NCBI GenBank assembly: GCA_964560135.1
Contig: CAZLKN010000101.1
Span: 1 to 7,158, forward strand
Origin: CAZLKN01 sp964560135
GTDB taxonomy: Bacteria > Actinomycetota > JAICYB01
Direction of reading: 5' to 3'
DNA: 7,158 bases
This document shows, piece after piece, positions 5,853 through 7,158 of this stretch. The position numbers and the translations under genes were made by a program. Under the pieces are notes generated by a model. It did no database searches, was not told the origin of the DNA, and worked only from the letters and a program-made list of their open reading frames with translations. The first letter of the stretch is position 1. The number at the start of each line of letters is the position of its first letter.

Positions 5853-5889
5853 GCTCAAGAATGTCCGAGATGTGCCGAATGAGCTAAAA

Positions 5890-5974
5890 GGGGGCATCCA
5901 ACCGGAAAGCCGGGCCGACAAAGCAGGAGGACCGAGCCATGCTTTCGCAGCGTTGGTTATTTCCGGTTGCCCCC
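5890..5974 (+). promoter_or_regulatory. Inverted repeat enclosing the ribosome binding site and start of the REC-EAL gene
   Basis: CAACCGGAAA (5899-5908) is the exact inverted complement of TTTCCGGTTG (5960-5969). Just outside, GGGGG (5890-5894) pairs with CCCCC (5970-5974), leaving only CATC (5895-5898) as a bulge. This gives 15 base pairs. The 51-nt loop contains the AGGAGG ribosome binding site (5925-5930) and the ATG (5939-5941); the 3' arm lies in codons 8-12. A stem over the start region would affect access of ribosomes, so translational control is plausible. No known c-di-GMP riboswitch sequence was recognised. Confidence 0.5.
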
Positions 5975-7158
5975 GATGCCTTTCCCCACGTGGTTGAGGC
6001 TGTGACCCCAGACCAGACGATCCGGGTCCTCGTGGCCGAGGACGACCCGGCACTCCGGGAGGTGCTGGCCGAGCTGATCGCAGAAGAACCCCACTGCGAA
6101 CTCGTCTCCGAGGCCCGCGACGCGCAGGAAGCCATCGAGCTCGCGACCCGCGACCGTCCCGATGTGGCACTCGTCGACGTCCAGATGCCTCGAGGTGGCG
6201 GACGCACCGCCGCCCGGGGGATCCTCGACTGCTCTCCCACGACACGGGTCCTCGCCTTCTCGGCCCACGAGGACCGCCAATCCATCCTCGGGATGCTCAA
6301 GGCCGGGGCCGCGGGCTACATCGTCAAAGGAGCAACCGCCACCGAGATCATCCGGGGCATCCGTGATGCGGCCGACGGACTGGGCGCGCTATCGGGATCG
6401 GCCGCCACCGAGGTCGTCGATGAGCTGACCGCAGGGCTGCGTCAGAAGGACACCTCCGAGGCGAGGTTCCAGCAGATACACGAGCGGATCCGGTGGGCGC
6501 TCCGGGAGCCCGGGGCCTTCACCATGGCCTTCCAGCCCATCATGGCGCTCGAGGCGGGACGGATCGTCGGTGTCGAGGCCCTGGCCCGCTTCAGCGGCGT
6601 GCACACGCGCACCCCCGATGTCTGGTTCTCCGAGGCCGCCGAGGTGGGGCTCCATGTGGAGCTGGAGCTCGCGGCCGTGCGGAAGGCCCTGTCGTCGCTC
6701 GTCGAGATCCCGGATCACCTCTGGCTCTCCGTGAACCTGTCTCCCGAATCGCTGCTGTCACCGGCCTTCGACGAGATCCTGGAGGCGACCCGGCCGGAGC
6801 GGATCGTCGTCGAACTCACCGAGCACGCTCGGATCGACGACTACGCCCGCCTGGCCGAGTCGCTGGGCCGGCTGCGCACCGCAGGTGGCAGGGTCGCGGT
6901 GGACGACGCGGGTGCAGGCTTCGCGAGCCTCCGCCACATCCTGGATCTTACGCCCGACTTCATCAAGCTCGACAACACGCTCACGCGCGACATCGACAAG
7001 CACCAGCCGAGGCACGCCCTCGCACGCGCCCTGATCACCTTCTGCTCGGACATCGGCTCCACCCTGGTGGCCGAAGGCATCGAGACCGCTGCCGAGATGC
7101 AGGCGCTGCGGGCGCTCGGTGTGACCCACGGCCAGGGATACCACCTCGGCCGCCCCGG
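5939..7158 (+). CDS. Response regulator with EAL domain, c-di-GMP phosphodiesterase (3' end outside window)
   Basis: The 406 visible residues join two domains. A receiver domain spans about 27-147: acidic pair D35/D36, phosphoacceptor D80 in VALVDVQMP, S108, and K130 in GYIVKG. The segment GAAGYIVKGATATEIIRGI resembles NarL-type receivers. After a linker, an EAL domain starts near 185. E213-A-L is the signature, followed by N266 (VNLSP), E292 and E295 (VELTEH), D322-D323 (DDAGAGFASL), K343 (FIKLD), E379 and E382 (AEGIET) and Q399 (GQGY). All usual metal-binding and catalytic residues are present, so it should hydrolyse c-di-GMP to pGpG in the cytosol, with activity set by phosphorylation from an unseen histidine kinase. 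No GGDEF domain is present. The ATG at 5939 has AGGAGG 8 nt upstream; a GTG 22 codons later would also keep the receiver intact. GYHLGRP at the edge shows that the EAL domain is almost complete. Confidence 0.93.
   Translation, partial: MLSQRWLFPVAPDAFPHVVEAVTPDQTIRVLVAEDDPALREVLAELIAEEPHCELVSEARDAQEAIELATRDRPDVALVDVQMPRGGGRTAARGILDCSPTTRVLAFSAHEDRQSILGMLKAGAAGYIVKGATATEIIRGIRDAADGLGALSGSAATEVVDELTAGLRQKDTSEARFQQIHERIRWALREPGAFTMAFQPIMALEAGRIVGVEALARFSGVHTRTPDVWFSEAAEVGLHVELELAAVRKALSSLVEIPDHLWLSVNLSPESLLSPAFDEILEATRPERIVVELTEHARIDDYARLAESLGRLRTAGGRVAVDDAGAGFASLRHILDLTPDFIKLDNTLTRDIDKHQPRHALARALITFCSDIGSTLVAEGIETAAEMQALRALGVTHGQGYHLGRP

Noticed and set aside
5802..5938. c-di-GMP riboswitch upstream of the EAL gene
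   Set aside because: The leader is short and shows no GEMM-like conserved core; only the inverted repeat around the start region is supported.
4605..6245. Open frame of 546 codons on the minus strand
   Set aside because: It lies opposite mrp and the start of the REC-EAL gene and is rich in Arg, His and Gly without any motif. Both plus-strand genes have clear domains.
1..7158. CRISPR array, insertion sequence ends, tandem repeats or a defence gene cluster
   Set aside because: No regularly spaced repeats, no transposase apart from the recombinase end, and no defence-type domain were seen. The genes are metabolic, export, Fe-S and signalling functions.

Overview
The window looks like chromosomal DNA from a high-GC bacterium, most likely an actinomycetote. 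Codons are strongly G/C at the third position, several genes have GGAGG-type ribosome binding sites, and one starts with GTG. The lineage is an inference from composition and gene style; no marker gene fixes it.

Layout, left to right. Positions 2-241 hold the C-terminal end of a large serine recombinase, so a mobile element probably borders the window. Its reading frame stops at a TAG, yet recombinase-tail-like sequence continues in frame behind it. A perfect 13-bp hairpin (295-327) then separates it from an NAD(P)-dependent short-chain dehydrogenase (368-1138, +). Convergent with that, only 10 bp away, lies a DUF2090 protein (1149-2060, -), a TIM-barrel relative of the aldolase-like domain of inositol catabolism. 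Positions 2061-2555 carry no convincing protein gene. They do hold a near-consensus promoter (TTGACA, 17 bp, TAGGAT), and directly at its predicted start a sequence that folds by hand into one continuous 153-nt rod with a central bubble. I call this a structured noncoding RNA with 6S-like architecture; it is the most interesting item here.

On the minus strand follow tatA (2556-2771), a pore-forming component of twin-arginine protein export, and a 576-residue CoA-transferase (2841-4571) in which the alpha and beta halves of a glutaconate-CoA-transferase-type enzyme are fused into one chain. Divergent from it is an Mrp/ApbC-type iron-sulfur carrier ATPase (4701-5801, +). The last gene (5939 to beyond the right edge, +) joins a receiver domain to an EAL domain with all the usual catalytic residues present, so it is a likely phosphorylation-controlled c-di-GMP phosphodiesterase. 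A 15-bp interrupted inverted repeat encloses its ribosome binding site and start codon.

The genes do not form one pathway. The dehydrogenase and DUF2090 protein could serve sugar or polyol catabolism, and the CoA-transferase organic-acid metabolism. TatA, Mrp and the REC-EAL protein are housekeeping or signalling functions. Apart from the possible CoA-transferase/tatA pair, most genes seem to be separate transcription units.
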